A DNA stretch of 64,000 nt, taken from positions 186,001 through 250,000 of the forward strand of contig NZ_CADFGE010000012.1 in NCBI RefSeq assembly GCF_902833645.1. The letters are read 5' to 3'. This document shows positions 34,047 through 43,063 of this stretch, piece after piece. The notes beneath the pieces are model-generated. The model did no database searches, was not told where the DNA came from, and worked only from the letters and a program-made list of their open reading frames with translations. Both the position numbers and the translations under genes were made by a program. How positions within the stretch are numbered: position 1 is the first letter of the stretch; each line of letters starts with the position of its first letter. The stretch comes from Paraburkholderia fungorum (GTDB lineage Bacteria; Pseudomonadota; Gammaproteobacteria; Burkholderiales; Burkholderiaceae).

Positions 34047-34645
34047 GGCCGCTCGCTCATGGACCCCGCCGTGCGGGCAACGCGCGCGCCGAGCGCAATC
34101 GCAAGCGTTTTCTCGTCGGCGGAGATGCCTTGTTCGGCCGTGCCCGCGCGCGCGAAATGCGACGCGCCGTAGGGTGTGCCGCCGGTTTGCGTGGTGGAGA
34201 GCGTGCTCTCGGTGTACGGAATACCGACGATTAGCATGCCGTGATGCAAAAGCGGCAGCATCATGGACAACAGCGTCGACTCCTGGCCGCCGTGCAGGCT
34301 GCCCGTGGAGGTAAACACGCAAGCCGGTTTGCCGGACAGCGCGCCCGAAAGCCACTGCGGCGTGGTGCCGTCGAGAAAGTATTTCAGCGACGCCGCCATG
34401 TTGCCGAAACGGGTGGGCGAACCGAGCGCCAGGCCCGCGCATTCTTCGAGATCGCGCAGCTCGACGTAGGGTGGGCCTTCAGCGGGAATATCCGGCTGGG
34501 TCGCTTCGCAGACGGTGGAAACCGCCGGTACGGTGCGCACGCGCGCCTGCATGCCGGGGACGCTGTCGACGCCGTGCGCGATCGCCAGCGCAAGCTCGCG
34601 CGTGGCGCCGTGACGGCTGTAATAGAGCACGAGAATGTCTTTCAT
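34043..34645 (-). CDS. wrbA: NAD(P)H:quinone oxidoreductase, WrbA type
   Basis: A 200-residue flavodoxin-fold enzyme that reduces quinones by two electrons, protecting against semiquinone radicals. It has the FMN phosphate loop YYSRHGATRELA at about residues 8-19, the WrbA-specific GSPTRFGNMAASLKYFLDGT near 78-97 and GGQESTLLSMMLPLLHHGM near 118-136. ATG 34645 (MKDILVLYY) is the family start; the frame stays open to 34708 without similarity. The stop overlaps the DUF2069 start, the usual pairing. The divergent YihY gene begins 122 bp away. Confidence 0.92.
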   Translation of the reverse strand: MKDILVLYYSRHGATRELALAIAHGVDSVPGMQARVRTVPAVSTVCEATQPDIPAEGPPYVELRDLEECAGLALGSPTRFGNMAASLKYFLDGTTPQWLSGALSGKPACVFTSTGSLHGGQESTLLSMMLPLLHHGMLIVGIPYTESTLSTTQTGGTPYGASHFARAGTAEQGISADEKTLAIALGARVARTAGSMSERP

Positions 34646-34767
34646 AGGCCTCATCGGTGAACGGGTATTATAGGGGCTGGGTCCGCTGTAGAGGCCATCC
34701 ATAGCCATTCGGCCAGGCTTCGCGCACGGTCCTGAAACACTGTTTGATAAAGCAGGGAGGTAAGAAG

Positions 34768-36087
34768 GTGGGTGTGTTGTCCAGGGTGCGTTTCGATCTC
34801 GACAAGCTCAAACGACTCGCGCAGTTTGCCGCGAAGCGCAGCAGCGAAGACCGCATTCCGCAGGTGGCCGGCAGCCTCACGTTCACCACCATGCTCGCGC
34901 TCGTGCCGCTCGCCACGGTCGCGTTCGCGCTATTCACCGCGTTTCCGATTTTCAGCTCGTTTCAGATGTCGCTGCAGATTTTCCTTGCCGACCATCTGAT
35001 GCCCGCGCAGCTCAACACTCAGATTTTCAATTACCTGAACCAGTTCGCGTCGAAGGCGAAAGGGTTGACGACCATCGGCATGATTTTTCTGTTTGTCACC
35101 GCCGTTATGACGATGATGACGGTGGAATCCGCTTTCAACGTGATCTGGCGGGTGCGCAAGGCGCGGCCGATCGCGCAGCGCATTCTGGTCTACTGGGCGA
35201 TCATCACGCTGGGTCCGATTCTGATCGGCGTGAGCCTGTCGATGTCGTCCTATCTGTTCACGCGTTCCATGGCGTTCACGGCCGCTCAACATATTCCGCC
35301 GGTGATCGACTGGGCGTTGACCAGTGCCGTGCTGCCATTGACGGCACTCGCCTTCACGATGCTTTACGTGTTTCTGCCGAATTGCCGGGTCGAATGGCGC
35401 GACGCGGTGATCGGCGGGGTCGCTGCCGCGATCGCTTTCGAACTCGCCAAGCGCGGCTTTGGCTACTACGTTCGCCGGATTCCCACCTATACCGCGGTGT
35501 ACGGTGCATTTGCCGCCGTGCCGCTATTCCTGCTTTGGATGTATCTATGCTGGTTCATTGCGCTGGCCGGCGCAATGATCGCATCGGCGTTGCCTGCGAT
35601 TCGCATCGGGCAGTTTCACCGGCCGACGTTCGAGGGCAGCGATCTGTTCGATTCGCTCGAACTCCTCGCGCGGCTCTCGGAAGCGCGCGACGCGGGTAAG
35701 CGCGGCTACACGGTGCAGGAACTTTCCAGGATGCTTCGCCGCGAGATGGATACCACGGTCAATCTGCTGCAAAAGCTCGAGGAGATCGAGTGGATCGCGC
35801 GCTTGCAGGAGGACGGTACGCGGCCGCATTTCCTGTTGCTGGCGAATCCGGCGCAGATTACGGTTGAGCGTCTGTTCGACCTGTTCGTGATCGATCGCGC
35901 GGAGCTCGAATATCAGCTTGAGCTGAACTCCACGCGGGTGGATGGCCAGATGCTTCTGGCAGCGCTCGAAAACGACAAACTGAAGGTGACGCTCGCTACG
36001 CTGCTGGCGGCGCGTGCTGCCGCGCGGGCGGCGCGCGCTCGGGAAGACGAACAGGCCGCTTCTTCAATGCCGCATCAGGCTGCTTGA
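34768..36087 (+). CDS. YihY/BrkB-family inner-membrane protein with winged-helix-like C-terminus
   Basis: A 439-residue protein. Residues about 25-285 hold six membrane helices of the YihY/virulence factor BrkB (UPF0761) family, including the motif GGVAAAIAFELAKRGFGYYVRR and YGAFAAVPLFLLWMYLCW. The C-terminal about 140 residues form a soluble part (GYTVQELSRMLRREMDTTVNLLQKLEEI) that reads like a winged-helix module, as in longer proteobacterial members once called ribonuclease BN. The biochemical role is unresolved. I prefer GTG 34768, with GGGAGGT eight bases upstream; an ATG at 34744 precedes that site and would encode only eight more residues. Confidence 0.85.
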   Translation: MGVLSRVRFDLDKLKRLAQFAAKRSSEDRIPQVAGSLTFTTMLALVPLATVAFALFTAFPIFSSFQMSLQIFLADHLMPAQLNTQIFNYLNQFASKAKGLTTIGMIFLFVTAVMTMMTVESAFNVIWRVRKARPIAQRILVYWAIITLGPILIGVSLSMSSYLFTRSMAFTAAQHIPPVIDWALTSAVLPLTALAFTMLYVFLPNCRVEWRDAVIGGVAAAIAFELAKRGFGYYVRRIPTYTAVYGAFAAVPLFLLWMYLCWFIALAGAMIASALPAIRIGQFHRPTFEGSDLFDSLELLARLSEARDAGKRGYTVQELSRMLRREMDTTVNLLQKLEEIEWIARLQEDGTRPHFLLLANPAQITVERLFDLFVIDRAELEYQLELNSTRVDGQMLLAALENDKLKVTLATLLAARAAARAARAREDEQAASSMPHQAA

Positions 36088-36145
36088 GCGGGGTGCCGGG
36101 AGCGGGCGCAATCCGATCGCCGCTTGATCACCACTTGATCGCCAT

Positions 36146-36466
36146 CTACAGCGAAATCTTCCCCACACAGATGTCCTTGAACATCACCCAATCGCCCATC
36201 AGGCTATAAAGCGGATGCCGGAAGGTCGCCGGCCTGTTTTTCTCGAAGAAGAAATGCCCGACCCAGGCAAAGCCATATCCGCAGATAACAGCAGCCGGCA
36301 GCCATAGCCAGTTACCGGTGGCGAGCGCCATGGCGAGGCAACCGATTACGCCGAGCGATCCCACGAAATGCAGCCGCCGTGACACCGTATTGCGATGCTC
36401 GCTCAGATAGTACGGATAGAACTCCGCGAAACTCGCGAAGTGATCGGTATGTGCGGTTTGAGCCAT
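36146..36466 (-). CDS. Mpo1-like (DUF962) membrane protein
   Basis: A 106-residue protein with two to three hydrophobic segments and the conserved histidines of the DUF962/YGL010w family: YLSEHRNTVSRRLHFVG near residues 20-36 and WVGHFFFEKNRPATFRHPLYS near 68-88. Yeast Mpo1 is an Fe(II)-dependent dioxygenase of 2-hydroxy fatty acids, and the histidines in these motifs are its metal ligands. The bacterial role is untested, so the enzymatic activity is an inference. It is monocistronic, convergent with the YihY gene (58 bp between the stops). Confidence 0.85.
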   Translation of the reverse strand: MAQTAHTDHFASFAEFYPYYLSEHRNTVSRRLHFVGSLGVIGCLAMALATGNWLWLPAAVICGYGFAWVGHFFFEKNRPATFRHPLYSLMGDWVMFKDICVGKISL

Positions 36467-36687
36467 TGCGGCCTCCGAATGTCGACGCTACTCGATTCCG
36501 TGCCCGTCGCTCTCTTTACGTCTTGTACTTCCATTACTTCTACTACTTCGTCGCGCCGGATGCCCGCAGCGCGCTTGAAACTGGACAGGTCTGGCCCATT
36601 GTGCGGCTATCGGGCCACGCGCGCAACCTGGCCATTCGGCCGATGGTGCGCGCTTGCCTGTGAGGTTATTGTGACCACTCGCAGTGG

Positions 36688-37521
36688 CTACTGAACGGCG
36701 CTGGCGGCCTTCGAGGCGAAGCTGAACAGCGCGTCGAGCGTGGCATCGGGCTGCTCGGTCATCAACGCGTGGCCGGCTTCGAGCGTCACGGTGTCGACCG
36801 GTACGCCGGCCCGGGCGAGCGCGTCGGCGAGCGCTTTGGCCGCGCGTGGCGGCGTCATCGCATCGCGCCGGCCCACGATCAGTCGCGCCGGGCAGCGTAC
36901 TTCGGCGGCGCGTGCGAGGCCGTCCGCGTAGCTATTGCAGGCGGTGAAGTCGGTGTGGAACAACTGCGGCTCGCCGCTTGCCGAGACCCGCTCCATCAGC
37001 CGTTGATTCATGCCATGCAGCCAGAAGCCCGGGCCGGGGCACGACGGCTTGGCGGCGAGCGTGGAATGCGACCATTGATTGACCATGCCAATTGCATCGG
37101 GCTCGCGGTGCCGGGCAGCCTCGAGCAGGGCGTCCGAGACGGCCATCGGCACGGCGGTGGCGAGCAATGCGAGGTGCGTTGCACGCTGCGCATAGCGGGC
37201 GGCGAAGTCGAGCGCGATCAGCGAGCCCATGCTGTGGCCGGCCACGAATGCGCGCTGTACGCCGGCGGCGTCGAGCAGGGCGGCCAGCCAGTCGGCCATG
37301 GCTGTCACGGTGGTGAGCGCCGGGCCGGCGCTGCGGCAGTGGCCGGGCAGATCGACCGCCAGTACGCCGAAGCCATGGTGCGCGAAGTAACGTGTTTGCA
37401 ATGCCCACACGCTATGGTCATGCTCGGCGCCGTGGATGAAGACCGCGGTCGGCAGGCTGGCGTCGAATGGTTTGCCGCCGGTGTACGCATAGGCGGGCTT
37501 GCCTTGAACGGTGAGAATCAT
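36688..37521 (-). CDS. Alpha/beta-fold hydrolase
   Basis: A 277-residue alpha/beta hydrolase. FIHGAEHDHSVW near residue 28 forms the oxyanion region, GHSMGS near 95 carries the nucleophilic Ser, and VGRRDAMTPP near 220 and LEAGHALMTEQP near 245 supply the acid and His. The substrate is unknown. Its ATG overlaps the metY stop (ATGA), so it is translated with the sulfhydrylase. A link to homoserine ester metabolism is possible, but the protein lacks the MetX signature, so I do not assign one. A 221-bp gap upstream of the Mpo1-like gene holds nothing recognisable. Confidence 0.85.
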   Translation of the reverse strand: MILTVQGKPAYAYTGGKPFDASLPTAVFIHGAEHDHSVWALQTRYFAHHGFGVLAVDLPGHCRSAGPALTTVTAMADWLAALLDAAGVQRAFVAGHSMGSLIALDFAARYAQRATHLALLATAVPMAVSDALLEAARHREPDAIGMVNQWSHSTLAAKPSCPGPGFWLHGMNQRLMERVSASGEPQLFHTDFTACNSYADGLARAAEVRCPARLIVGRRDAMTPPRAAKALADALARAGVPVDTVTLEAGHALMTEQPDATLDALFSFASKAASAVQ

Positions 37522-38948
37522 GCCGACTCCGGGCGGGGGTTGGCCGCATTGGCGGGCGCAGCGGACGGCTCGCCTTGAGCCGAAGCAGCGGATGAACCGG
37601 CGGAGCTGTTTTTTGCAGTATTGGACGCAGCGGCTTGTCCGGTCGCAGTCGCGCTCGCGCCGCCCGCTTTCTGCGCGGCCTTCAGCGCCCGCTTGAGGTC
37701 GTCGATCAGATCGTCGGGGTCTTCAAGACCGATTGACAGACGGATCGTGCCTTCGGCGATGCCGGCTGCGGCGAGAGCGGCGGCGTCCATGCGGAAATGC
37801 GTCGTCGATGCGGGGTGGATGACCAGTGAGCGCGCGTCGCCGACGTTCGCGAGATGCGAGAACAGCGAAAGCGCTTCGATGAAGCTGCGTCCGGCGGCGC
37901 GATCACCGCGCAGATTGAAGCTGAATACCGCGCCCGCGCCCCGTGGCAGCAAACGCTTCGCGAGCACGTAGTCCGGATGCGACGGCAGCTCCGGGTAGGC
38001 CACGGCTTCGACGGCAGGGTGGGCGCACAGGAATTCGACCACCGTGCGTGTGTTCGCGACGTGCCGCTCCATGCGCAGCGGCAGCGTCTCGATGCCTTGC
38101 AGCAGTTGCCATGCGGCTTGCGGATGCAGACAGGCGCCGAAGTCGCGCAAGCCCTCGCGGCGCGCGCGCAGGAGGAACGGCGCGACGGTGCTTTCCTCGG
38201 CGAACACCATGCCGTGAAAGCCCTCGTACGGTTCGGTAAATTCGGGGAAACGTCCGGACGCGGTGAAGTCGAACAGGCCGCCGTCCACCAGTACGCCGCC
38301 GATCGTCGTGCCGTGGCCGCCGAGGAATTTGGTCGCCGAGTGGTAGACGAAGTCGGCGCCGTGCTCGAACGGCTTGAGCAGATAGGGCGTGGTAAAGGTC
38401 GAATCGACCAGCAGCGGCACGCGGTGCTCATGGGCGAGTTGTGCCACGGCGGCAATATCGAGCACGTCGAGGCCCGGGTTGCCGAGCGTCTCGCCGAACA
38501 GCAGGCGTGTGTTCGGGCGTAGCGCGGCGCGCCAGGCGTCGAGGTCGCCCGGTTTGACGAAGGTCGTCTTGATGCCGAAGCGCCGCAGCGTGTAGTGCAG
38601 CAGGTTGTGCGAGCCGCCGTACAACGCGCTGGAGGCGACGATATGGGCGCCGGCGCCCATCAGCGTCGCGATCGCCAGATGCAGCGCGGCCTGGCCGCTG
38701 GCCGTGCCGATCGCCCCCGCGCCGTTTTCCAGCGCGGCAACACGTTCCTCGAACACGGCCACGGTCGGATTCGAGATGCGGGAGTAGACGTGGCCGGCGC
38801 GCTCCATATTGAAGAGCGCCGCGGCGTGGTCCGAGTCGCGGAACGAAAACGAGGTAGTCTGGTAAATCGGCGTGGCGCGCGCGCCGGTGGCTGGGTCGGG
38901 CGCTGCGCCGGCGTGCAGCGCAAGCGTGTCGAAACGGTTGGCGGACAT
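37518..38948 (-). CDS. metY: O-acetylhomoserine sulfhydrylase-type PLP enzyme
   Basis: A 476-residue Cys/Met-metabolism PLP enzyme. FDTLALHAGAAPDPATGARATPIYQTTSF is the family N-terminus. SALYGGSHNLLHYTL precedes the cofactor site, and VYHSATKFLGGHGTTIGG holds the Schiff-base Lys. Conservation of the GGSHNL type and the length favour O-acetylhomoserine aminocarboxypropyltransferase (MetY) over cystathionine gamma-synthase. ATG 38948 (MSANRFDTL) is chosen; the frame is open to 39062 without similarity. About 50 residues at the C-terminus (from QKAGGASATATGQ) are an Ala/Ser/Asn-rich tail not found in typical members. Confidence 0.88.
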   Translation of the reverse strand: MSANRFDTLALHAGAAPDPATGARATPIYQTTSFSFRDSDHAAALFNMERAGHVYSRISNPTVAVFEERVAALENGAGAIGTASGQAALHLAIATLMGAGAHIVASSALYGGSHNLLHYTLRRFGIKTTFVKPGDLDAWRAALRPNTRLLFGETLGNPGLDVLDIAAVAQLAHEHRVPLLVDSTFTTPYLLKPFEHGADFVYHSATKFLGGHGTTIGGVLVDGGLFDFTASGRFPEFTEPYEGFHGMVFAEESTVAPFLLRARREGLRDFGACLHPQAAWQLLQGIETLPLRMERHVANTRTVVEFLCAHPAVEAVAYPELPSHPDYVLAKRLLPRGAGAVFSFNLRGDRAAGRSFIEALSLFSHLANVGDARSLVIHPASTTHFRMDAAALAAAGIAEGTIRLSIGLEDPDDLIDDLKRALKAAQKAGGASATATGQAAASNTAKNSSAGSSAASAQGEPSAAPANAANPRPESA

Positions 38949-39187
38949 CCTGGGCGGCGAAGCCACGGACGGCCTCGCGAAAGGTGAAAGTGGCGGCCAT
39001 CCTATCACCGGCGTGAATCGCTTCAAGCGCGGTTTTCCCGATGCGCGCGCTTCGGACGGCACCGCACAGAAGCTGCAAATGCCCGCTGCGCCTTGATGGG
39101 CGGGCCGCTTTCCTTTTACGGGCCTTTCCGCTAGGATCGAAAGTCAATCAGGCATTATCAGCTTAGCGGGCATCACGGAGACAGACC

Positions 39188-39652
39188 ATGCGAGTCAGCG
39201 ACATTCTTAAAGTCAAAGGCAACACCCTTTTCACGGTTACGCCGGATACCACGCTGCACGACGCAGTCAATACCATGGCCGAGCACGATATCGGCTCGCT
39301 GGTCGTGATGGAGTACGGCGACCTCGTCGGCATGCTGACGTTTCGTGAAGTCATTCTGACCTTGAGCAAGCACCACGGCAGCCTCGGCACTTCCACGATC
39401 CGCAAGTTGATGGACGACCATCCGCTCACGTGCACGCCCGAAACGGACGTCAACGAGGTGCGTCGCATGATGCTCGAGCATCACGTGCGCTATTTGCCGG
39501 TGCTGGAAAGCCGCACGCTGATGGGCGTGATCTCGTTTTACGACGTCGCGAAGGCGGTGGTCGAAGAGCAGGGCTTCGAAAATCGCATGCTGAAGGCGTA
39601 CATTCGCGATTGGCCGGAAGAGCAGCAGGAACAGCAATCGGCGCCGCGCTAA
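39188..39652 (+). CDS. CBS-domain pair protein
   Basis: A 154-residue protein made of two CBS motifs (about residues 8-60 and 73-130): TVTPDTTLHDAVNTMAEHDIGSLVVM and TCTPETDVNEVRRMMLEHHVRYLPVL. Such Bateman modules bind adenosine nucleotides and act as energy sensors for partner proteins. No effector domain is attached and no obvious partner is adjacent, so the role is unknown. The C-terminus is Gln/Glu-rich (DWPEEQQEQQ). ATG 39188 has GGAGACAGACC upstream. A strong intrinsic terminator follows about 60 bp after the stop. Confidence 0.88.
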   Translation: MRVSDILKVKGNTLFTVTPDTTLHDAVNTMAEHDIGSLVVMEYGDLVGMLTFREVILTLSKHHGSLGTSTIRKLMDDHPLTCTPETDVNEVRRMMLEHHVRYLPVLESRTLMGVISFYDVAKAVVEEQGFENRMLKAYIRDWPEEQQEQQSAPR

Positions 39653-39714
39653 GCAGAACGCGCGTGGGCTCACCGCGGCGTCCGCGCCGTTAGCGTGAGT
39701 GTGAAGATGCGCTC

Positions 39715-39744
39715 AAGGCGCGCGCGAAAGCGTGCGCTTTTTTT
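39715..39744 (+). terminator. Intrinsic terminator after the CBS-domain gene
   Basis: A GC-only stem closed by a GAAA loop (GGCGCGCGC GAAA GCGTGCGC) with one G-T pair, followed by seven T. It is oriented to end the CBS transcript. Confidence 0.85.
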
Positions 39745-39859
39745 GTGCCCCGCGCTTTCCCGGCCGAAGTCCTTTTGTTTGCTTATTGTTTGCTTTTTTG
39801 TTTCCCCTCTATTTCTCCTTTGTTGCCATTAGCCAGTTTCTAGCCCGTTCCCGAACTTC

Positions 39860-41797
39860 ATGAGCGATCGTCCGATACCTGCCGCCCGCCGTCCCGCCCG
39901 CTCTCACGAGGCGCACGAGTCGCAGTTCCGCCTGCTCAGTCAACGCCGCTTCGCGCCGTTTTTCTGGACCCAGTTTCTCGGCGCAATGAACGACAACGTG
40001 TTCAAGATCGGCTTCACGTCGCTAGTCACGTATCAGGCGGCGCGCTTTTCCGGCGTCGATCCGAAAACGGCCGCGTTCCTGATTTCGGCGATTTTCATTC
40101 TGCCGTTCGTGCTGCTGTCGGCGACCTCGGGTCAGATCGCGGACAAGTACGACAAGGCGATGCTCACGCGCTTCGTCAAAAGCTTCGAAATCGTCGTGAT
40201 GCTGATCGGCGGCGCGGGTTTCTGGCTGCATAGCGCGTCGCTGCTCTATTTGTGCACGTTCCTGATGGGCGTCCATTCGACCGTGTTCGGGCCGGTCAAG
40301 TATTCGTACCTGCCGCAGCATCTGTCGAAGTCGGAACTGGTCGGCGGTAACGGCATGGTCGAGATGGGCACCTTCGTCGCCATTCTGATCGGCACGATCG
40401 TCGGTGGCGTGGGTGCGGGTTTCGTCGAGCATGGCGCCGTGGTGCTCGCTTGCGCATGTGTCGCGATTGCGCTGGTGGGGCGGCTGGTATCGAGCTTCGT
40501 GCCTGCGACGGCGGCGCCGCAGTCCGATCTGCGCATCAACTGGAATCCGGTCAGCGAAACGTGGCGCAACCTGAAGCTCGCGCGCGAAAACCGGACGGTG
40601 TTTCTGAGCCTGTTGGGGATTTCCTGGCTGTGGTTCGTGGGCGCGACCTTTCTGTCCTCGTTTTTCAGCTTCGCGAAAAACGTGCTGTCCGCCGATCCGG
40701 ACGTCGTGACCGTGCTGCTCGGCACCTTCTCGATTGGCATCGGCATCGGCTCGCTGCTATGCGAAAAGCTCTCCAAGCGGCGCATCGAAATCGGCCTTGT
40801 GCCGCTCGGCTCGATCGGCATGAGTGTGTTCGCGATCGATCTGTTCTGTGCGAGCCATGCGCTGCCGGCCGCCGGGCATCTGCTGAGCGTCGGCGAATTC
40901 CTCGTGCGGCCGGCCCATTGGCGCGTGCTGGCCGATCTGTTTCTGCTGGCCATGTTCGGCGGCTTCTATAGCGTGCCGCTGTACGCGCTGATCCAGAGCC
41001 GCAGCCAGCCGAGCCACCGTGCGCGCATCATCGCGGCGAACAATATTCTGAATTCGCTGTTCATGATCGTGTCGGCGTTAATGGCAATGGGGCTAACCGC
41101 GGCGGGGTTCAGTATTCCAGCGATTTTCCTCGTCACCGCGCTGCTGAATATTGTCGTCGCGACGTATATCTATTCGCTCGTGCCCGAGTTTCTGCTGCGC
41201 TTTATCGCCTGGGTGCTGGTGCACACGTTCTACCGGATTCGCCTGGTTCATGCCGAGCGGATTCCGGAGGAGGGCGCAGCCGTGCTGGTGTGCAACCACG
41301 TGAGTTTCGTCGATGCGATCGTCATCATGGCCGAGAGCCCGCGGCCGATCCGCTTCGTGATGGATCATCAGATCTTCAAGTCGCCGTTCGCCGGCTGGGT
41401 GTTCCGTCACGCGAAGGCGATTCCGATCGCGCCCGCTCATCAGGATCCGGCACTGCTGGCGCGCGCTTATGAGCGTTGTGCCGAGGCGCTGGCTGAGGGC
41501 GATCTGGTCTGCATTTTCCCCGAAGGCAAGCTGACGAAGACCGGCGAGATGAATCCGTTTCGCCACGGCGTGACCGAGATCATCCGCCGCACGCCGGCGC
41601 CGGTGATACCGATGGCGTTGCGCGGACTGTGGGGCAGCGTGTTTTCGCGCGCCAACGACGCGCGCTGGCCGCGACCGATCCAGAAGGGCGTGATGAGCCG
41701 GCTGACGCTGGCCGTGGGTGAGCCAATCGATCCGGCTGAGGCGACGCCGGAACTGCTGCAGCAGATCGTCACCGAATTGCGCGGGGCGCGCAAGTAG
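39860..41797 (+). CDS. MFS (LplT-like) transporter fused to a PlsC-type acyltransferase
   Basis: A 645-residue two-domain membrane protein. Residues about 25-430 are a 12-helix MFS domain resembling the lysophospholipid flippase LplT (FFWTQFLGAMNDNVFKIGF at the start). From about residue 440 comes a glycerolipid acyltransferase domain with NHVSFVDA (the HX4D catalytic motif, about residue 478) and FPEGKLTKTGE (substrate-binding motif). It would flip lysophospholipids inward and reacylate them in one chain. Aas-type proteins add an acyl-ACP synthetase domain; that third domain is absent here, so acyl groups must come from acyl-CoA or acyl-ACP made elsewhere. It is followed by aroC after 120 bp. 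Confidence 0.88.
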   Translation: MSDRPIPAARRPARSHEAHESQFRLLSQRRFAPFFWTQFLGAMNDNVFKIGFTSLVTYQAARFSGVDPKTAAFLISAIFILPFVLLSATSGQIADKYDKAMLTRFVKSFEIVVMLIGGAGFWLHSASLLYLCTFLMGVHSTVFGPVKYSYLPQHLSKSELVGGNGMVEMGTFVAILIGTIVGGVGAGFVEHGAVVLACACVAIALVGRLVSSFVPATAAPQSDLRINWNPVSETWRNLKLARENRTVFLSLLGISWLWFVGATFLSSFFSFAKNVLSADPDVVTVLLGTFSIGIGIGSLLCEKLSKRRIEIGLVPLGSIGMSVFAIDLFCASHALPAAGHLLSVGEFLVRPAHWRVLADLFLLAMFGGFYSVPLYALIQSRSQPSHRARIIAANNILNSLFMIVSALMAMGLTAAGFSIPAIFLVTALLNIVVATYIYSLVPEFLLRFIAWVLVHTFYRIRLVHAERIPEEGAAVLVCNHVSFVDAIVIMAESPRPIRFVMDHQIFKSPFAGWVFRHAKAIPIAPAHQDPALLARAYERCAEALAEGDLVCIFPEGKLTKTGEMNPFRHGVTEIIRRTPAPVIPMALRGLWGSVFSRANDARWPRPIQKGVMSRLTLAVGEPIDPAEATPELLQQIVTELRGARK

Positions 41798-41917
41798 CGC
41801 CACCGGATCACGGGCCTGCCGGTCGGGCCCGGAGCCCATCGCCGTCCCGTAGCGCGGCCTTGGCCGCATCAAGGCTGGCATAATAGCGTTTTCCCCGCAT
41901 TTCTTTGGACGACGCCC

Positions 41918-43018
41918 ATGTCCGGCAACACGCTCGGTACGCTTTTCACTGTCACGACCTTCGGCGAATCGCACGGCCCCGCTATTGGCTGCGTGATCGA
42001 CGGCTGCCCCCCGGGCATGGCGCTCAACGAAGCCGATATCCAGCTCGAACTCGACCGCCGCAAGCCGGGCACGTCGCGCCACGTCACGCAGCGCCAGGAA
42101 GAGGACAAGGTCGAGATCCTGTCGGGCGTGTTCGAAGGCCAGACCACCGGCGCGCCGATCGCCCTGCTGATTCGCAATACGGACCAGCGCAGCAAGGATT
42201 ACGGCAATATCGCGGATACTTTCCGTCCCGGCCACGCCGATTACACCTACTGGCAGAAATACGGCATTCGCGACTATCGCGGCGGCGGCCGTTCGTCGGC
42301 CCGTCTGACCGCGCCTACGGTGGCGGCCGGCGCCGTGGCGAAGAAATGGCTGCGCGAGAAATTCGGGACCGAGATTCGCGGCTACATGGCGGCGCTCGGC
42401 GAGATCGACGTGCCGTTCGTCGACTGGGCCCATGTGCGTGAGAATCCATTCTTCGTGCCGAATGCGCAGATCGTGCCGGAACTCGAAACCTACATGGACG
42501 CGCTGCGTAAAGACGGCGATTCCATCGGCGCGCGCATCAATGTCGTGGCTTCCGGCGTGCCGGTCGGGCTTGGCGAGCCGCTGTTCGACCGTCTCGACGC
42601 GGACATCGCGCACGCCATGATGGGTATCAATGCGGTGAAGGGCGTCGAGATCGGCGCGGGCTTCGCCAGCGTCGCGCAACGCGGTTCGGTGCATGGCGAC
42701 GAATTGACGCCGGAAGGCTTCGTCGGCAACCACGCGGGCGGCGTGCTCGGCGGTATTTCGACCGGGCAGGACATCACGGTGTCCATCGCGATCAAGCCGA
42801 CCTCGAGCATCCGCACGCCGCGTCGTTCAATCGACAAGGCGGGGCAGCCGGCCATCGTCGAAACGTTCGGGCGCCATGACCCGTGCGTCGGCATTCGCGC
42901 TACGCCGATCGCCGAATCCATGCTCGCGCTGGTATTGATCGACCACGCGCTGCGTCACCGCGCGCAATGCGGCGATGTCGCCGTCAGCACGCCGAAGATC
43001 GCCGCGAGCGCGTCGTAA
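41918..43018 (+). CDS. aroC: Chorismate synthase
   Basis: A 366-residue FMN-dependent lyase that converts 5-enolpyruvylshikimate-3-phosphate to chorismate, the last common step to aromatic amino acids. The N-terminus GESHGPAIGCVIDGCPPG and the RGGGRSSARLTAPTVAAGAV stretch near residue 126 are the family signatures; RRSIDKAGQPA lies in the C-terminal third. Length matches the bacterial bifunctional-independent form. A CATAAT box 34 bp before the ATG may be part of its promoter. It is followed after 45 bp by the TPR-glycosyltransferase-like gene. Confidence 0.97.
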   Translation: MSGNTLGTLFTVTTFGESHGPAIGCVIDGCPPGMALNEADIQLELDRRKPGTSRHVTQRQEEDKVEILSGVFEGQTTGAPIALLIRNTDQRSKDYGNIADTFRPGHADYTYWQKYGIRDYRGGGRSSARLTAPTVAAGAVAKKWLREKFGTEIRGYMAALGEIDVPFVDWAHVRENPFFVPNAQIVPELETYMDALRKDGDSIGARINVVASGVPVGLGEPLFDRLDADIAHAMMGINAVKGVEIGAGFASVAQRGSVHGDELTPEGFVGNHAGGVLGGISTGQDITVSIAIKPTSSIRTPRRSIDKAGQPAIVETFGRHDPCVGIRATPIAESMLALVLIDHALRHRAQCGDVAVSTPKIAASAS

Positions 43019-43063
43019 ACGGCGCGCTTCGAGCGTCCTCGTAGTGCGCGCGGCATCGTTTCA

